Assembly (NCBI GenBank): GCA_903813345.2
Contig: CAIIXF020000010.1
Span: 24,719,740-24,783,739, forward strand
Direction of reading: 5' to 3'
DNA from: Owenia fusiformis
Lineage: Eukaryota; Annelida; Polychaeta; Sabellida; Oweniidae
DNA length: 64,000 bases
Of this stretch, positions 10,290 through 21,581 are shown in pieces. How positions within the stretch are numbered: position 1 is the first letter of the stretch; each line of letters starts with the position of its first letter. A program made the translations under genes and the position numbers. The notes under the pieces were generated by a model. The model ran no database searches, was not told the origin of the DNA, and worked only from the letters and a program-made list of their open reading frames with translations.

Positions 10290-10760
10290 CCATGTCGATA
10301 GCATTCTTCAGTTTACTTTGATGTTCCGAACTTCTGAATCTCAAACACAGTGATGTAGGTAGGGGCTAAAGTTGACAAACATATGATAGTTAAACTAAGT
10401 ATCTCAAAAACTGATTCAATAAGGAAAGGTACAGATGTAATAATAGGATGCACACAAAAACAGCTCTGCAGAGTTTATTTGACAGAAAAATACTTAGAGC
10501 ATAGAAGTGATAATAATGAATCTTTTTTTGTTCTCACTATAATGGGTGTTCATTAAACAGATCTTGTTTTAGAGATCACATGAAAATATCCATGGCTATG
10601 TTAGGTTATGACTCGAGTAAGTAAGTAAGCCATTCGTTTAGAATTGGCGGAGCAACTTCAGGTGGTAACGTTGGTCTGAAAGACTGGGAGATAAAAGCCA
10701 TGGGGAGGTGGTCTAGCCAATGTCAGTCGACTACTTGAGCAATTTATCAGCTAAATTAAC

Positions 10761-11283
10761 TGAATGTTGATATTAAAGGGTATAATATTATTGATATGTG
10801 ATAACTCTGAAATGATATGTTATGGATGTAAGTAATTGTTGGGCGATCTTTGTGTGTTTTTTATAAAAGTGTTTATGTTCTTGTTATTTTACGTTTACTT
10901 AGTATAATAAAGAATCTGCTCATTTTAAGCCCAACACATTTCTTACTGTTTTAATATTTGTTATCATATTGATATGCAATAACATTAATGGTTATTTGCT
11001 AGCAAATTGTCTTTAATATAATGTTTAGATAGATGTCGCATCATACATGCTAGTTTTTGAAATAGCCGTCAGAGGCGGGGCATAATGAACAAAATTTTCC
11101 ACTCCCACCCACCCTTTTCATGTACTTTATTAATTCATTCCACATATATTGTATAAACGTTTAAACCTTGACTGTTCTCGAAAGCGCAATAAGCTGACAT
11201 ATATTATTTTTTACATTTTCATACAACTGACAAGATAATAAATGTTTTAATATAAAGTTGAGGTAGTTAAAAATGTTTTGTAA
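10761..11283. other. Non-coding tail between the YR relic and the right tRNA-like repeat
   Basis: AT-rich, with no ORF. AATAAA-type words occur (10905-10912). It may be the 3' part of the recombinase element, but nothing proves this. Confidence 0.4.
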
Positions 11284-11600
11284 GCATAAAATCAAAGACA
11301 ACTATATAATTAGAAAAAAATTGAAAACCAGACAGGGATTCGAACCCGGGACGTCCGCGTTCTAGGCCAGTGTTCTAACAGTATACTACTCTGACATCAC
11401 TTATTAGCGGGATCTTATCTTAACTTCTAATTAGCTAGTCACGTGATATTCTAACTTTAGAAATCTTCGAAAAATCAAATGCCCGCCAATCATCCGAGCA
11501 ATCGAAGGACCAATCATCATAATAACACCTCTATCGTTCAAGTATTTTTGCACAGCATTTTCCCCATTTGTTTATTATTGTATATACTCTCAAAGTGTGT
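11284..11600 (-). repeat. tRNA-like repeat, right copy
   Basis: Same orientation and order as the copy at 8725-9060: an AT-rich tract with GATTTTATGC, the tRNA-like core, CACGTGATATTCT (the GTGACGTCAC equivalent), TTTAGAAA.C, GAGCAAT..A, CAAGTATTTTTGCACA, and TTTCCCCATTTGTTTATTATTGTATA. It differs at roughly a third of positions from the left copy by eye. Together the two copies bracket the YR relic as direct repeats about 2.2 kb apart. Confidence 0.72.
11331..11398 (-). pseudogene. tRNA-like domain with perfect B box
   Basis: The - strand contains CCCGGGTTCGAATCCC, a perfect T-arm/B box, preceded by an anticodon-arm-like GGCCTAGAACGCGG and a weak D-arm. The acceptor stem does not pair convincingly. 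It is likely a Pol III promoter remnant or SINE-type sequence and not a functional tRNA. Confidence 0.6.
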
Positions 11601-11884
11601 CAGATAAGGATTTTTTTCTGGTAGCCATTTTGGCCACTGGATTTCAGATACGACTGGCCAAACAGATTTTTCACTTGCCAGTATAAAATTACGCTAACAT
11701 TGCAAATTTTTACGAAAATCATTTATCTTATCTAAAAAGTAAAGAATCTGCAATTTGTCAAACTTGTGCATCCAACTATATCAAAGTATCATTTAATTCC
11801 CTAATAATAACACTATGATATTATGATGATTAAAAATGTATCATGGGCTGGGGGAGGGGGGGGGGAGTGGTAGCATTCCCCCTC

Positions 11885-13048
11885 CAGAAAACCAGAACAA
11901 CGGCAACGCCAAAGCGTAGCGAATCCCATCGAACAGAAATGGCTGGCATTTTTACAAACGAATAGCAAATATCATAAAACAACACACCAGAAAGGCCACC
12001 ATTTTCAAAATGGTTGCTCACTAGCCAAGTTGTCATCAGAAGAAATAATATGCTTTTAAGTAGCCACCTCTAAAATTTTTGAAAAATCGCACACGTACTT
12101 GTAAAATAACACACATAAAAATGGTGGCCATTTTTCAAAATGGCTGACTACTCCACAAAGTTTTATTAGACAATGTGCCATGCTTAAAGTATTCACATAT
12201 CAAATATGAACAAAATCGCTCCACTACTTTTCGAGTTATAGTAAAAAACGTTAAAATGGCAGCCATTTTTCAAAATGGCAACTGTCTACCAAAAGTGTCA
12301 TTAGAAATAGACAGTGTGCCATGCTTATAGTATTCACATACCAAATATGAACAAAATCACTCCACTACTTTTCGAGTTATAGTAAAATACATTAAAATGG
12401 CGGCCATTTTTCAAAATTTTTTTCAAAATGGCCGCCTTCTACCAAAAGTGTCATAGGACAGTGTGCCATGCTTATAGTATTCACATACCAAATATGAACA
12501 AAATCGCTCCACTACTTTTTGAGTTATAGTAAAATACATTAAAATTGCGGCCATTTTTCAAAATGGCGGCCATTTTTCAAAATGGCCGCCTTCTACCAAA
12601 AGTTTCTTTAGACAGTGTGCAATGATTATAGTATTCACATACCAAATATGAACAAAATCGCTGCACTATTTTTTGAGTTATAGCAAAAATCGTAAAATGA
12701 CGAGTAAAGGCCGCCATTTTTCAAGATGGCTGCCATGTGCTTCTTTAATATCTACATTTGTAGCATTATTAATGTCCTTTATAATTTTTTTACATTTAAA
12801 ACATATTGCTATTACAGTTTTACATATTACACCTAAATTACTGTAAAATCGGCACTAAAATGGCCGCCATTTTGAAATGAGCGGCCATTTTGAAAATCAG
12901 CTTTCGAGCAGAACTTCTACCCCCATAGGGTATATGTGTACAAAATATGAACAAAATCGGGCTAACGGTATTTGAGTTATTGCCCGGACGGACGGACGGA
13001 CGGAGGCGTTCCCTATATCCCTCCGAACTTCGTTCGATGGGATAATTA
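11885..13048 (+). mobile_element. Pearl-like element, subfamily B, complete
   Basis: Left end is ACCAGAACAACGGCAACGCC, then AAAGCGTAGCGAATCCCATCGAAC; right end is an ACGG array (about 12985-13003), then CTCCGAACTTCGTTCGATGGGATAATTA. Core units of about 120-130 bases contain TTTCGAGTTATAGTAAAA, AAAATGGCGGCCATTTTTC, ACAGTGTGCCATGCTTATAG and ATGAACAAAATCGCTCC. A longer unit lies before the array. An 11-base G-run with a short ORF sits just before it. This is the reference uninterrupted B copy for the interrupted copies at 39.8-42.8 and 55.4-56.7 kb. Confidence 0.8.
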
Positions 13049-14046
13049 TTGATATTTAGAACCTCTTTTATGCAAACTGAGCATGATATTCCTCATAAAA
13101 GTCAAATTCTAGGCCCTATATATAGATCTACACAGAAAAAATTAATGAAGAACAAAAAATACACGTTGCTTAGTAACAGTAATTGCCGTTTTTAGCGCTG
13201 ACCCCCTAATAACCATTCACCCCGCTTCACAAAGTTCATGAAAAATCAAGGAATAACCAAGTATTATTACCGAACACACAGAAAAAATATTTTCCGAAAG
13301 AAATCAGTGGGCGATAATAGAGTACTTCATCATTACTTACACTAAAATGCGGAAAAAGTGGCACATTTTGTAATTCAGTGCATCATCACGATAAATATCT
13401 ATCATTTGGTGCTTTCCACATTATACTAAACCAATATTTTGATGATTGAAGAAGAAAATGTCCGAGTTAAAAAAGATTTTTCCGCAATATCTTCTGCGCA
13501 GTTTTTATGCGCATATATATGATCTCTTCGACCAATCAGAAATCTCGAATAAAGAAGTCGAGAGCACGGCCAATCAGAATCTACGATAGAAAACGTTTCG
13601 GGATCGATCAAGAAGGAATATCCGGATGTTCTGGATTTTCGATCTCGGTGAGTTCCTTGGCAGAAATATGCCATTATCTTCGGGTTTTCAATTCTGATTT
13701 GATCCCAGATCGCCACTATGGCAAGTGCTCCATTAAAACTGTTCGCCAGATATATTTTCTGATGGCATTTGGCGAATGGCGACCGCTTATCCGACACACT
13801 GTCTCATTATAGCTCAAAATATCAGGTGCCAAAGTTCAAATTTCCCTCCATTTTCCACAATTTGGAAATCCGCAGCGAATAATTTTTTGGTCACTCATGA
13901 CATCCCTGGTGTCAATTTTAACCTCTAACTTCACAAGAAAAGAACAGTTTTTCAACAAGATGGTGTCATATTGTTAGGAAATGATTTATCCTTAAAATGA
14001 CATGACATGTTTAACATATACATGTATCTTAATGATATTCATTTTA
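13049..14046. other. Unique region; possible promoter-like patch, no supported gene
   Basis: Mostly unique. At 13500-13810 composition is less AT-rich, with two CCAATCAG boxes (about 13532 and 13570), an ATATATAT stretch and a GT donor-like CTCGGTGAGTTCC. Overlapping open frames of 101 and 123 codons on opposite strands have no recognisable domain. I cannot support a gene. Confidence 0.35.
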
Positions 14047-14596
14047 GTCCATCAGCTTCGCCCCCAAATTTGGGTTATCGGTATCAAATTAGGGGAATAA
14101 TTATCATAGTGATTTTTGGGAAGGTTAAGACCTCTAGAGTAAGAAAATATGTCATAGCATTGCAACAGTGATAACTAAATGGGTGTTATCACTCATTTTT
14201 CAAAATGGTCGCTGGTGCACGGATTACAATATAAAAGTGGATATATCTAAGCATACTGAGATGCAGAAACTGATTTTAGGATCTATGTTTTGGTTTTAGG
14301 AGTCAAGGATTTCATTTTTGTCTAAATTTGAGTCATCAAATAATTATTTTTCAGAGAAATCCAAGATGGCTGCCAAAATGGGTACCAAAACGAATCTGTA
14401 AATATTGATTTAAACTAAAAAAAACACACATTGAACAATATGGCACCCTTGAACAGAAGATAAAGTGTTAATACACGAAAGTTTGTCAATATTATAGTAA
14501 TTGTATAGAAAATTGTACTTATTTTGCACATATCAGGGATAACTGGTAGGGGGATTTCAACCTATGCTTGGATCAGGGATATGGGAATCTTAAGTA

Positions 14597-16218
14597 TATA
14601 CTCCTCAAAAAAATTAAGGACATCATAGGTTTACATGTTAACCCCAATATTTGTTTAACGACTGTTTTCTAAGCGGGGAACAAAAGAAATCCCAATAAAG
14701 AAAATAAATTTGTATCTTGATTCTATTCCCTATAAAGTCCGCAACGTTTCAATGTTATATCTCCATTACATTTGGTCAAAATTTGACCTCAAAATTGATG
14801 AATTTCATGAAATGTAACAAAAATGGCAGATCCCATGTTAAACAAATGGGGAATGGTGGCTTAGGGGCAACTCAGATTTTGGAATATCTATTCAGCAAAA
14901 CATTTATTAAAAATACTTTCTAAGTAGAAAATTGAATGATTTTACATGCTAAATGTCTCGCTTATGTTGTTAAAATTAGCGATACGGAGCGTTAAAGTAA
15001 TTTTGACCACCTCACTGAACCACCTGTGTTATTTCAATAAGAAGTTCATTAAAAAAAATAGGACCCACGGTCCTGTGCTCACACAGCTTGGAACCTTCAG
15101 AGGAATGTATATCCTGACTTTCAAACAAAAACATTGATTTGGATTTGTAGTTCGAACTTTGAGAAACTTAGATAGCACAGTTTTGTGACCTAGTTTGATG
15201 ACCTTTTACCTTGAAAGTTTTACTTATTCAGAGCTCAGTAAGGTCTTTTGTGATTAAGGTGACCAAAATTTACATCCAAAAATCAATTTGAAAATTTGAA
15301 AAATCAATTTTGACCTTTCGAAGGTCACTGAAGGTCAAGTAGATGTCAAATCCTAAAACTAATGCCAAATTTGAACTCCTGGCAACTTGAAGATGATTTT
15401 CCAAAAAATATTTGATCAAATTGAAGCAAGTTGAAAAATAACTTATTTTTACTGTTTTTTTTACGTCAAATATCTCAAAAATGGTAAAAATTTGATGCTG
15501 ACATATATTGAGCAATATGTAGGGAATGCTTAAATCTAATGATGATGTAATTCATTGCAAGAAATGATCAAGTATAAGGCAAACTTTGAGAAACTTGTCA
15601 ATTTCTCGGAAACCAGGTGAACCTGGGAAATGGCGATGATAGATCAAAAAGCATTATGGATATGCATAAAATAAATGTGGATATGACTCAATCCGAATAG
15701 CAGTTTTAATTTGTGCGGCCAATGTTGACAAACGGACGGACCAACGGACGGACAGACGGACGGACGAATGCCTGGTTGATCCCATAGGCTCACTGTGTGA
15801 GCCAATTCTTGAATTTGAAACCATTAACTTTTGTAAAGCCTGGACAATCAAATCATATTTTTGTCGAGTAGACAATTTAGCAAATTTATTTATCTCTTAC
15901 AATCTCAATTTTGAGAGCAATCGGATGGATGGATCGTTCCTCATATGACTTATGGCAACCCAACCATTCCCCATTTGTTTAACATGGGATCTGCCATTTT
16001 TTTTTGTTAAATTTCATGAAATTCATCAATTTTAACATCAAATTTTGACCCAATGTAATGGAGATATAAAATTGAAACGTTGCGGACTTTATAGTGAATA
16101 GAATCAAGATACAGATTAATTTTTTTCTTTATTGGGAATTCTTTTGTTCCCCGCTTAGAAAACAGTCGTTAAACAAATATGGGGGTTAACATGTAAACCC
16201 TTTTTTTGAGGAGTATAT
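14597..16218. mobile_element. Tc1/mariner-type element with ~265-bp TIRs
   Basis: Ends TATACTCCTCAAAAAAATTA and its inverse, flanked by TA. The arms 14597-14866 and 15962-16218 are inverted copies through GTTTAACGACTGTTTTC, AAGCGGGGAACAAAAG, GTCCGCAACGTTTCAA and CCCATGTTAAACAAATGGGG. No transposase remains. The interior (15136-15806) carries a copy of the 6.9-kb repeat and a pearl-like ACGG end. Confidence 0.78.
15136..15806 (+). mobile_element. Pearl-like element of the GTGAGC-ended subfamily (D), partial
   Basis: Ends with AACGGACGGACCAACGGACG-type array (15723-15770), then CCCATAGGCTCACTGTGTGAGCC. The upstream part has TTTGTAGTTCGAACTTTGAG and TTTGACCTTCGAAGGTCA, shared with the repeat at 6901. 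The terminal GCTCAC...GTGAGC palindrome also closes the element at 52171-53192. Confidence 0.6.
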
Positions 16219-17650
16219 ATTGATGTATAAATGGTGTCCAAATGCAAAATAGAGGTTGTAGATACTTTGTAGCTGCTGGAAGATTTGCACATGATCTTGT
16301 CATAAATGAGATATAGCCTTGAATGTTCACAAAACAATCTCTACAAGTAGCAAGGCTATTTCTGCAGAATGATGGTTTAGGGAGGACTATAATATTAGAA
16401 AAATCCCTGAAAATTTCAAATGCATCCATCAAACTGTTTGGCTGGAAACCTGTAGACAAGCCTTGACAGACATGATTTAAGACGTAAAATCCAAAATGGC
16501 AGCCTTAACTTTTACCCAGAATGCCGCAAAACGAATCAGTTTCAAACGGTTTGGCTGGAAACTGAAGACAAGGCTTGACAGACAAGATTTTAGGACGGAA
16601 AATCCAAAATGGCCACCTTAACATTTACTCAGAATTCCGAAAAACTAATGAGTTATAAACTTTCATAGGTAGAAACATCCCTGAAAATTTCAAATGAATC
16701 CCTCAAATGGTTTGGCTGGAAACCTGTAGACAAGCCTTCACAGACATGATTTTAGGACGAAAAATCCAAAATGGTCGCCTTAACATTTACCAAGAATGCC
16801 GAAAAACTAATCAGTTCTAAACTTTCATAGGTAGAAACATCCCTGAGAATTTCAAATGAATCCCTCAAACGGTTTGGCTGATTTTAGGATGGAAAATCCA
16901 AAATGGCCGCCTTAACATTTACCCAAAAACTAATCAGTTCTAAACTTTCATAGGTAGAAACATCCCTGAGGATGAGGGCCATCCTGGATTTCTATAAAAG
17001 TAATTATTTGATGACTCAGATTTATACATAAATGAAATCATTGACCCTTAAAACAAAGATATGGGCTCCAAATTCACTGTTTTAAGTGTTTTTTTTAGCT
17101 TAAATCAATACTTACATATTCATTTTGGCTCCCATTTTGGTGGCCATCTTGGATTTCTATGAAAAGTAATTATTTTATGACTCATATTTAATAGAAATCC
17201 TTGAGCCTTAAAATGTAGACATGGGCTCCAAAATCACTATTCTTAAGTGTTTTTGAACTTAAATCAATAGTTATATATTCGTTTTGGCACCCATCTTGGA
17301 TTTCTATAAAAGAAAGTTATTTGATAACTCAGATTTAGGCCTAAATGAAATCCTTGACCCCTTAATCCTAGACATAGGTCCAATAATCACAGTTTTGCAT
17401 CTCGGTATGCTTAGATATACTCACTCTTATAGTGTAACACGTACAACGGTGGCCATTTTGAAAAATGGGTGATAACACCAATTTAGCTACCACTGTGGCA
17501 ATGCTATCACATATTTTCTTACTCTGGAGGTCTTAATCTTCCCAAAAATCACTATGGTGATTATTCCCCTAATTTGATGCCAACCAACCCCCTAGGCTGA
17601 TGGCTTATTTTTAAACTTGGGTATTGTTTTTTTGGCCCACCCTGAATATA

Positions 17651-18155
17651 CAGGGTAGGCCAAAAAATGAAACTTTTTTTCAAGACACTATAGCTTTTCT
17701 ATTTTCAAACCTACATACCCCAAATTTTGCAGTTATTTAGTGCCAAGGGTTCTTAGTAATAATATAATGTAACAAGTCCTTCAACTGGGAATATATGTGT
17801 CTTAATTGCCAGCTTTAGTTGAGCAATTTTTTAGATTGGGTGGCTTCATACCATCTCCTGGAGACCTCCATATACCCTATACTCACTGGGGTTTGCATTA
17901 GGGCTATTAGCATGGCGGTCATCAGGGCGTATCAGTTTAGGAACATTTTGCAAATTATGCTTATTTCTCATGGCACACCACATGTTTAAATGAGACGCTG
18001 GTGACATGTCTTATTTAAGTAAAAGTGTATAATTCATGATCCATGGCTAGATAACAACCTCAAGTTTCATTTAGTATGCAAATTATGATTTTGTGTCAAA
18101 AATTAAAAAAGTTATAGCATTTTGAAAAAAAAGTTGCGTTTTTTTGCCTACCCTG
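17651..18155. mobile_element. 505-bp mariner-type MITE with TA duplication
   Basis: TIRs are CAGGGTAGGCCAAAAAATGA and the inverse of CAGGGTAGGCAAAAAAACGC, with similarity running on for about 36 bases. Flanks are TA (17649-17650) and TA (18156-18157). No coding content. The CAGGGT start and TA target are characteristic of Tc1/mariner non-autonomous elements. Confidence 0.88.
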
Positions 18156-18377
18156 TATATTGAGTTTGACATAAAATAGCAGTCAGACGTTGCCTCTCAA
18201 AAGACTGTAATGGCCAGATGAGTTAAAATCATTACATATTAGGGCATTAATCATTTAACAAACAAACAACATATATGCTGAAAATTTGTCAGGTCATGCT
18301 GACCCAAGATAATAACAATAATTTTACCTGCCTGACTAAATTAGAGGTTGAACCATCTCTGATCTGAACTAAGTTAC

Positions 18378-18607
18378 CTACCAAATTCTTTTTTTATTAT
18401 AACGTCAGAGTCTTGTGCTTCATGCTCATTTTGTTCAGTATCAATCACCATGCAAGCCTCCTCCTCATGTTTATCTGCATCATCAGTTGGTGCTTTAACA
18501 TCTTCTACAGCTGGTTCACTCTTCAGTTCTGTCCCAACATCTGCCTTTTCATCTTCCTCAAGCTTTCTTTTCTCTGCACGAGTGCTAATTATGCTTTTCC
18601 GCATTAT
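18378..18607 (-). CDS. Probable exon of an unrecognised acidic protein
   Basis: On the - strand an open frame is bounded by an acceptor-like tract ending TTTTTTAAAG and a donor-like GTAACT (18377-18372); an alternative donor lies 4 bases earlier in the transcript. It encodes about 75 residues starting (I)MRKSIISTRAEKRKLEEDEK and continuing with many Glu, Asp and Lys. It carries two short Lys-rich acidic motifs (KSEP and IIKKEFG) that resemble sumoylation consensus sites. The composition is protein-like and unlike the repeat-derived ORFs around it. I do not recognise the family; a disordered segment of a nuclear protein is the natural reading. The ATG could be a true start or an internal Met. 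No neighbouring exon was identified. Confidence 0.45.
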
Positions 18608-19600
18608 CTTTAAAAAATGGAAACATGAAAAAGAATTATCTCACTTTTGATTATATGCTTCAAGGCACTTTGAATCATGAGCGTTTAATCTCAAACCATT
18701 TATTTCAAACTGACACTGATTTCAGGAAAAGACAATATGCAGGGTCTGACCTTAACTTTTTTTACCAGTAGCAAAGATTTGCTACCTTCTACCAAAACAA
18801 GGAGCAAATTCCCATATTCAGGTAGCAACAAAAATGCTCCAAGAAAACATTATCAGGTAGCAAATTGCTCCTCAAATAATATCTGTAATCATGTCATATA
18901 ACGAATCCCCGGTTATTTCTCGCATTTTTGCACTGAACGAAATTACTATTTTTTAAGTTCAAGAGTCGTCTGAGAACAATTTGTGGTTTTTCAGACCAAA
19001 ATCCGCATGTTTTCATTGAAAATAGGAGAATGAATTCCCAATCCTAATAAATGTAGTATAATCAATTGGGGGGGGGGGGAGAAACAAATTATAGTGTATT
19101 CATCAATGAAACGTGTTATATTTACCTGTTAGATGTGAATTGCATCTACTCTTATTTCGTATACTAGTATTTCGTGCAGGCGACATTTTTTTGGCAAGAA
19201 ATTCGGTTTCGCTAAAGCGAGTAAAGTCCAATCAGTGATACTGTCTTATTTTGTTTCATTTTGGGATCTGTATCAACCAATCAGCGTTAAGGTTGTTTAT
19301 CGCTATCGGAAACTTGATGAAAAAATAAAAAAATATCGGGAGTGGTAAGTTCCATTGTTTCTATGCGATAGAAGGGTTGAAATACATGAGATTCATTGCG
19401 TAACTTTGAGGTAGCAAGCATTTGCTCCCGGCCACGAAGTTTTTGGAGCAAAATGTGAATTCAGGTAGCAAATTTGTATATTTAGATTAAATATAAATTA
19501 GTTATGATATAACCTGATTAACAGCTGAAAGAACAAAGATTGACGGAATCATTTCAGTCTATAAAGGCATTCACAAATCAATTCAATCTAATGACATCAT
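18608..19600. repeat. Region with inverted GGTAGCAAATTTGCTCC motifs
   Basis: At 18740-18880 and 19410-19480 the words GGTAGCAAA, TTGCTCC and AATTCAGGTAGCAA recur in direct and inverted order, framing about 600 bases. This looks like the two ends of an old element. A G-run lies at 19068. No gene is visible on either strand. Confidence 0.45.
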
Positions 19601-19604
19601 ATAT

Positions 19605-20110
19605 ACCATGGGGCCATTGGTTCAAATTTTTAAGTCAATGTATCTCAGGAAGTATATTGCTTATGGTCCTGAAATTTCATTTAAGCTTGTAAGAAAGATA
19701 CCAAATCGAATGAATGTTTTCATGAATCGCCATGTTTGTGATCCAAGGAGGACTGACTCCCAGAATACAGCATCAGTTAACCTTATTTACTCGTGACAGG
19801 TTTCAAAATGGTGGAACGGCATTTTGAAAGCTGGCACATGTCATGTTGCATTCTGGGAGCCAATGCTCGTTACGGCGTAATCGGGCTCCAAAATCACCTC
19901 AACATTTGAAGAGTCGGCATTAACATGTGAATATCCACTTCAAATTTTTAAGTTCTTATTTGTCATAATGGACACAAATTCCACTATATCTGAACTTACT
20001 AGGACGGAGAAAATAAAGCACTGAATAAACTGAGGTAAGAATTTATTACATGTGCGACAGCATGTAATTTTCATAGCTATAGTAATTCTTTATGTTCCCC
20101 ACTTTATGTC
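19605..20110. repeat. Left arm of inverted repeat around TUBGCP4 exon 1
   Basis: Contains GTCATGTTGCATTCTGGGAG, AACATTTGAAGAGTCGGC, TAACATGTGAATATCCACTTC, TGTCATAATGGACACAAATTCCAC and CATGTGCGACAGCATGTAAT. All recur in reverse complement at 23590-23880. The outer part (GACTCCCAGAATACAGCATC, TTCATGAATCGCCATGTTTG) recurs inverted at 24360-24480. Confidence 0.8.
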
Positions 20111-21581
20111 TTTATTTTATGTATTTCCTTAGAAAAATTTTGCCATCTGTGCTCATTGTCACCAGGCGTTGTGAAAAAGGCAAGTTACATTCAATTATCT
20201 TGCTAATACCATTTCTTATCCCAGCGTGCCGGCTGGAAGTTGGAGAAAACCATTAACTTAAATGGTCTATTTGTACGTTCCCTCAACTGCTTTTGAGGCA
20301 GATGTGTTCAGTAAGTCAGAAGAAGTGAGTAGCTCCCATAATTCTTTCATATTCTGTCGTATTCAGGAATTCCCCATTACATCATCTCCCGCATCATCTC
20401 CAATCAAATTGCAGGATGTGATCACGTGAACAATCATGAGCATATGCTCTCTCAGTGCTGCGCATGTGCAAAGTTAAATTTGAAACCGGGGAATGGCGTT
20501 AACATCAGTTCAACATCATCATTTCAAATTTACGGTAATACTATTGAAGTTACTCGATCCATACTTGTAGAGAATACTCATAAAACTACAGTGAACATTT
20601 GGAGAGGCCTGTTGATAAAATTTGTTTTCGAACGTGCCAATATAATAGGTCATCTTTGGGAAATCTCCCCCCCTGCAGTAAGTCGAGGTTATCCCCTAGA
20701 CTATATCCTATTTAGTCTGTTGGATACATACTAGGTTATCCCCCCTGAAAACAGTATGGAAACCAAAAATGAAAGTGATCCTCTATTATGTTCTTCAACT
20801 CGGTTCCCTAAGGATTTAAACAATGATCTCTGCGAATGTTATGGTTCCTCATCTTAAATTCTAAGATACCATTTGCAAACTTCATACAATAGAATTATCT
20901 TGAGTCTATAGACTCTAGTATAAATAGCAACGAAATCAAAATGAAAGTTCATAACGAAATAGAAACTGGAGAATCGTGACACTATTTGCTACTGCTTTTC
21001 TATGTGATATTGCACAAAGTGTCTTCTGTAAATTATACTGTATTCATTCAGGTTATATCACCTCGCTTCTGTAATAACTTTTATTGGTGTTAGACATGAA
21101 TTACTTACCGATAACTGCTGTTTTAGAGTGAAGTCGAAAGTGCTTTGCCCAAAGAAATGGCGGCGTGACCTACTTTCTGAATGGAATCTGATTGGGCAAT
21201 ATCCGTCTAATTTCCATAATTGGATACACTGCACGAAAGGCCATAAAGACATGAATGAGAGACACCGATCAAATTGAACATTTGTACTTATAGACTCAAA
21301 ATGTGGCATTGTCAATACCTCATGGATAATACACTTTCAACGTTTTCGTAACATCATAATTGATATGTTATAATAATAGTTAGTTAAGACTGATCAATTA
21401 AACGTTGCTAAATAGGACATGTTCTCCTAGAAAATGATTTACGGCCCAATTGATCTACCAGTCTAGCCTAGATGGCGCCTTTTTTGGATGTCTTCACGAA
21501 ATTTGTAAAAATTCAGAGAAAGTCTCATGTTTTTGTGATAATGAGTCTCCTGAAATAGATTGTCTATAACCCACAAAGATA
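20111..21581. other. Region upstream of TUBGCP4 exon 1
   Basis: No coding exon recognised. A YY1-like AGATGGCGCC at 21471 is the only promoter-type word I would point to. CCCCC-bounded GTTATCCCC words at 20688-20740 (TCGAGGTTATCCCC, CTAGGTTATCCCC) may be a short repeat. The 5' UTR probably begins here, but its start cannot be placed. Confidence 0.4.

Larger units (their letters stand above)
9091..10760 (+). pseudogene. Tyrosine recombinase of a dead YR mobile element, split by insertions
   Basis: Pieces of one eukaryotic-type tyrosine recombinase (DIRS/Ngaro/Crypton-like) lie in order. (1) 9091-9289: core-binding domain, IYSSGQKFCNKFGLNYLP, then TLLLFVTFCYEKGLQHGTIL and LNYLYAVIPF. (2) 9493-9713: TCFHKEHGF, IKHALKAVLMEQD, AITAADIL, TAA stop, then LMFCSAMS. 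(3) 10299 onward: IAFFSLL-stop-CSELLNLKHSDV, where the catalytic Arg position of the 'FFGFLR-CSEL' motif is TGA (a CGA to TGA transition). (4) 10395-10555: KLSISKTDSIRKGTDVI. (5) 10640-10720: HSFRIGGATSGG (the H-x-x-R motif) and IKAMGRWSS. A nucleophile Tyr near 10732 needs a frameshift. Several stops and a 585-base interruption make it inactive. No reverse transcriptase is visible nearby. Confidence 0.82.
14047..17610. mobile_element. Large inverted-repeat element with tandem cores, hosting a nested mariner-type element
   Basis: The left arm 14047-14440 (CCATCAGC..., ATTAGGGGAATAATTATCATAG, GGTTAAGACCTC, TTTCAAAATGG) is inverted at about 17000-17610 (CTATGGTGATTATTCCCCTAAT...CTGATGG). On the right side the arm is expanded into tandem units. 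There are about four units of ~155 bases with CAAAATGGCCGCCTTAAC, CTTTCATAGGTAGAAACATC and GGTTTGGCTGGAAACC (16490-16970), then about three units of ~150 bases with GGATTTCTATAAAAG and TGACTCA.ATTTA (16980-17330). A separate TIR element (14597-16218) is inserted between the arms. Confidence 0.7.

Noticed and set aside
13426-13812. Overlapping 123- and 101-codon open frames
   Set aside because: Opposite-strand frames over the same bases, no recognisable domain and no splice-supported structure.
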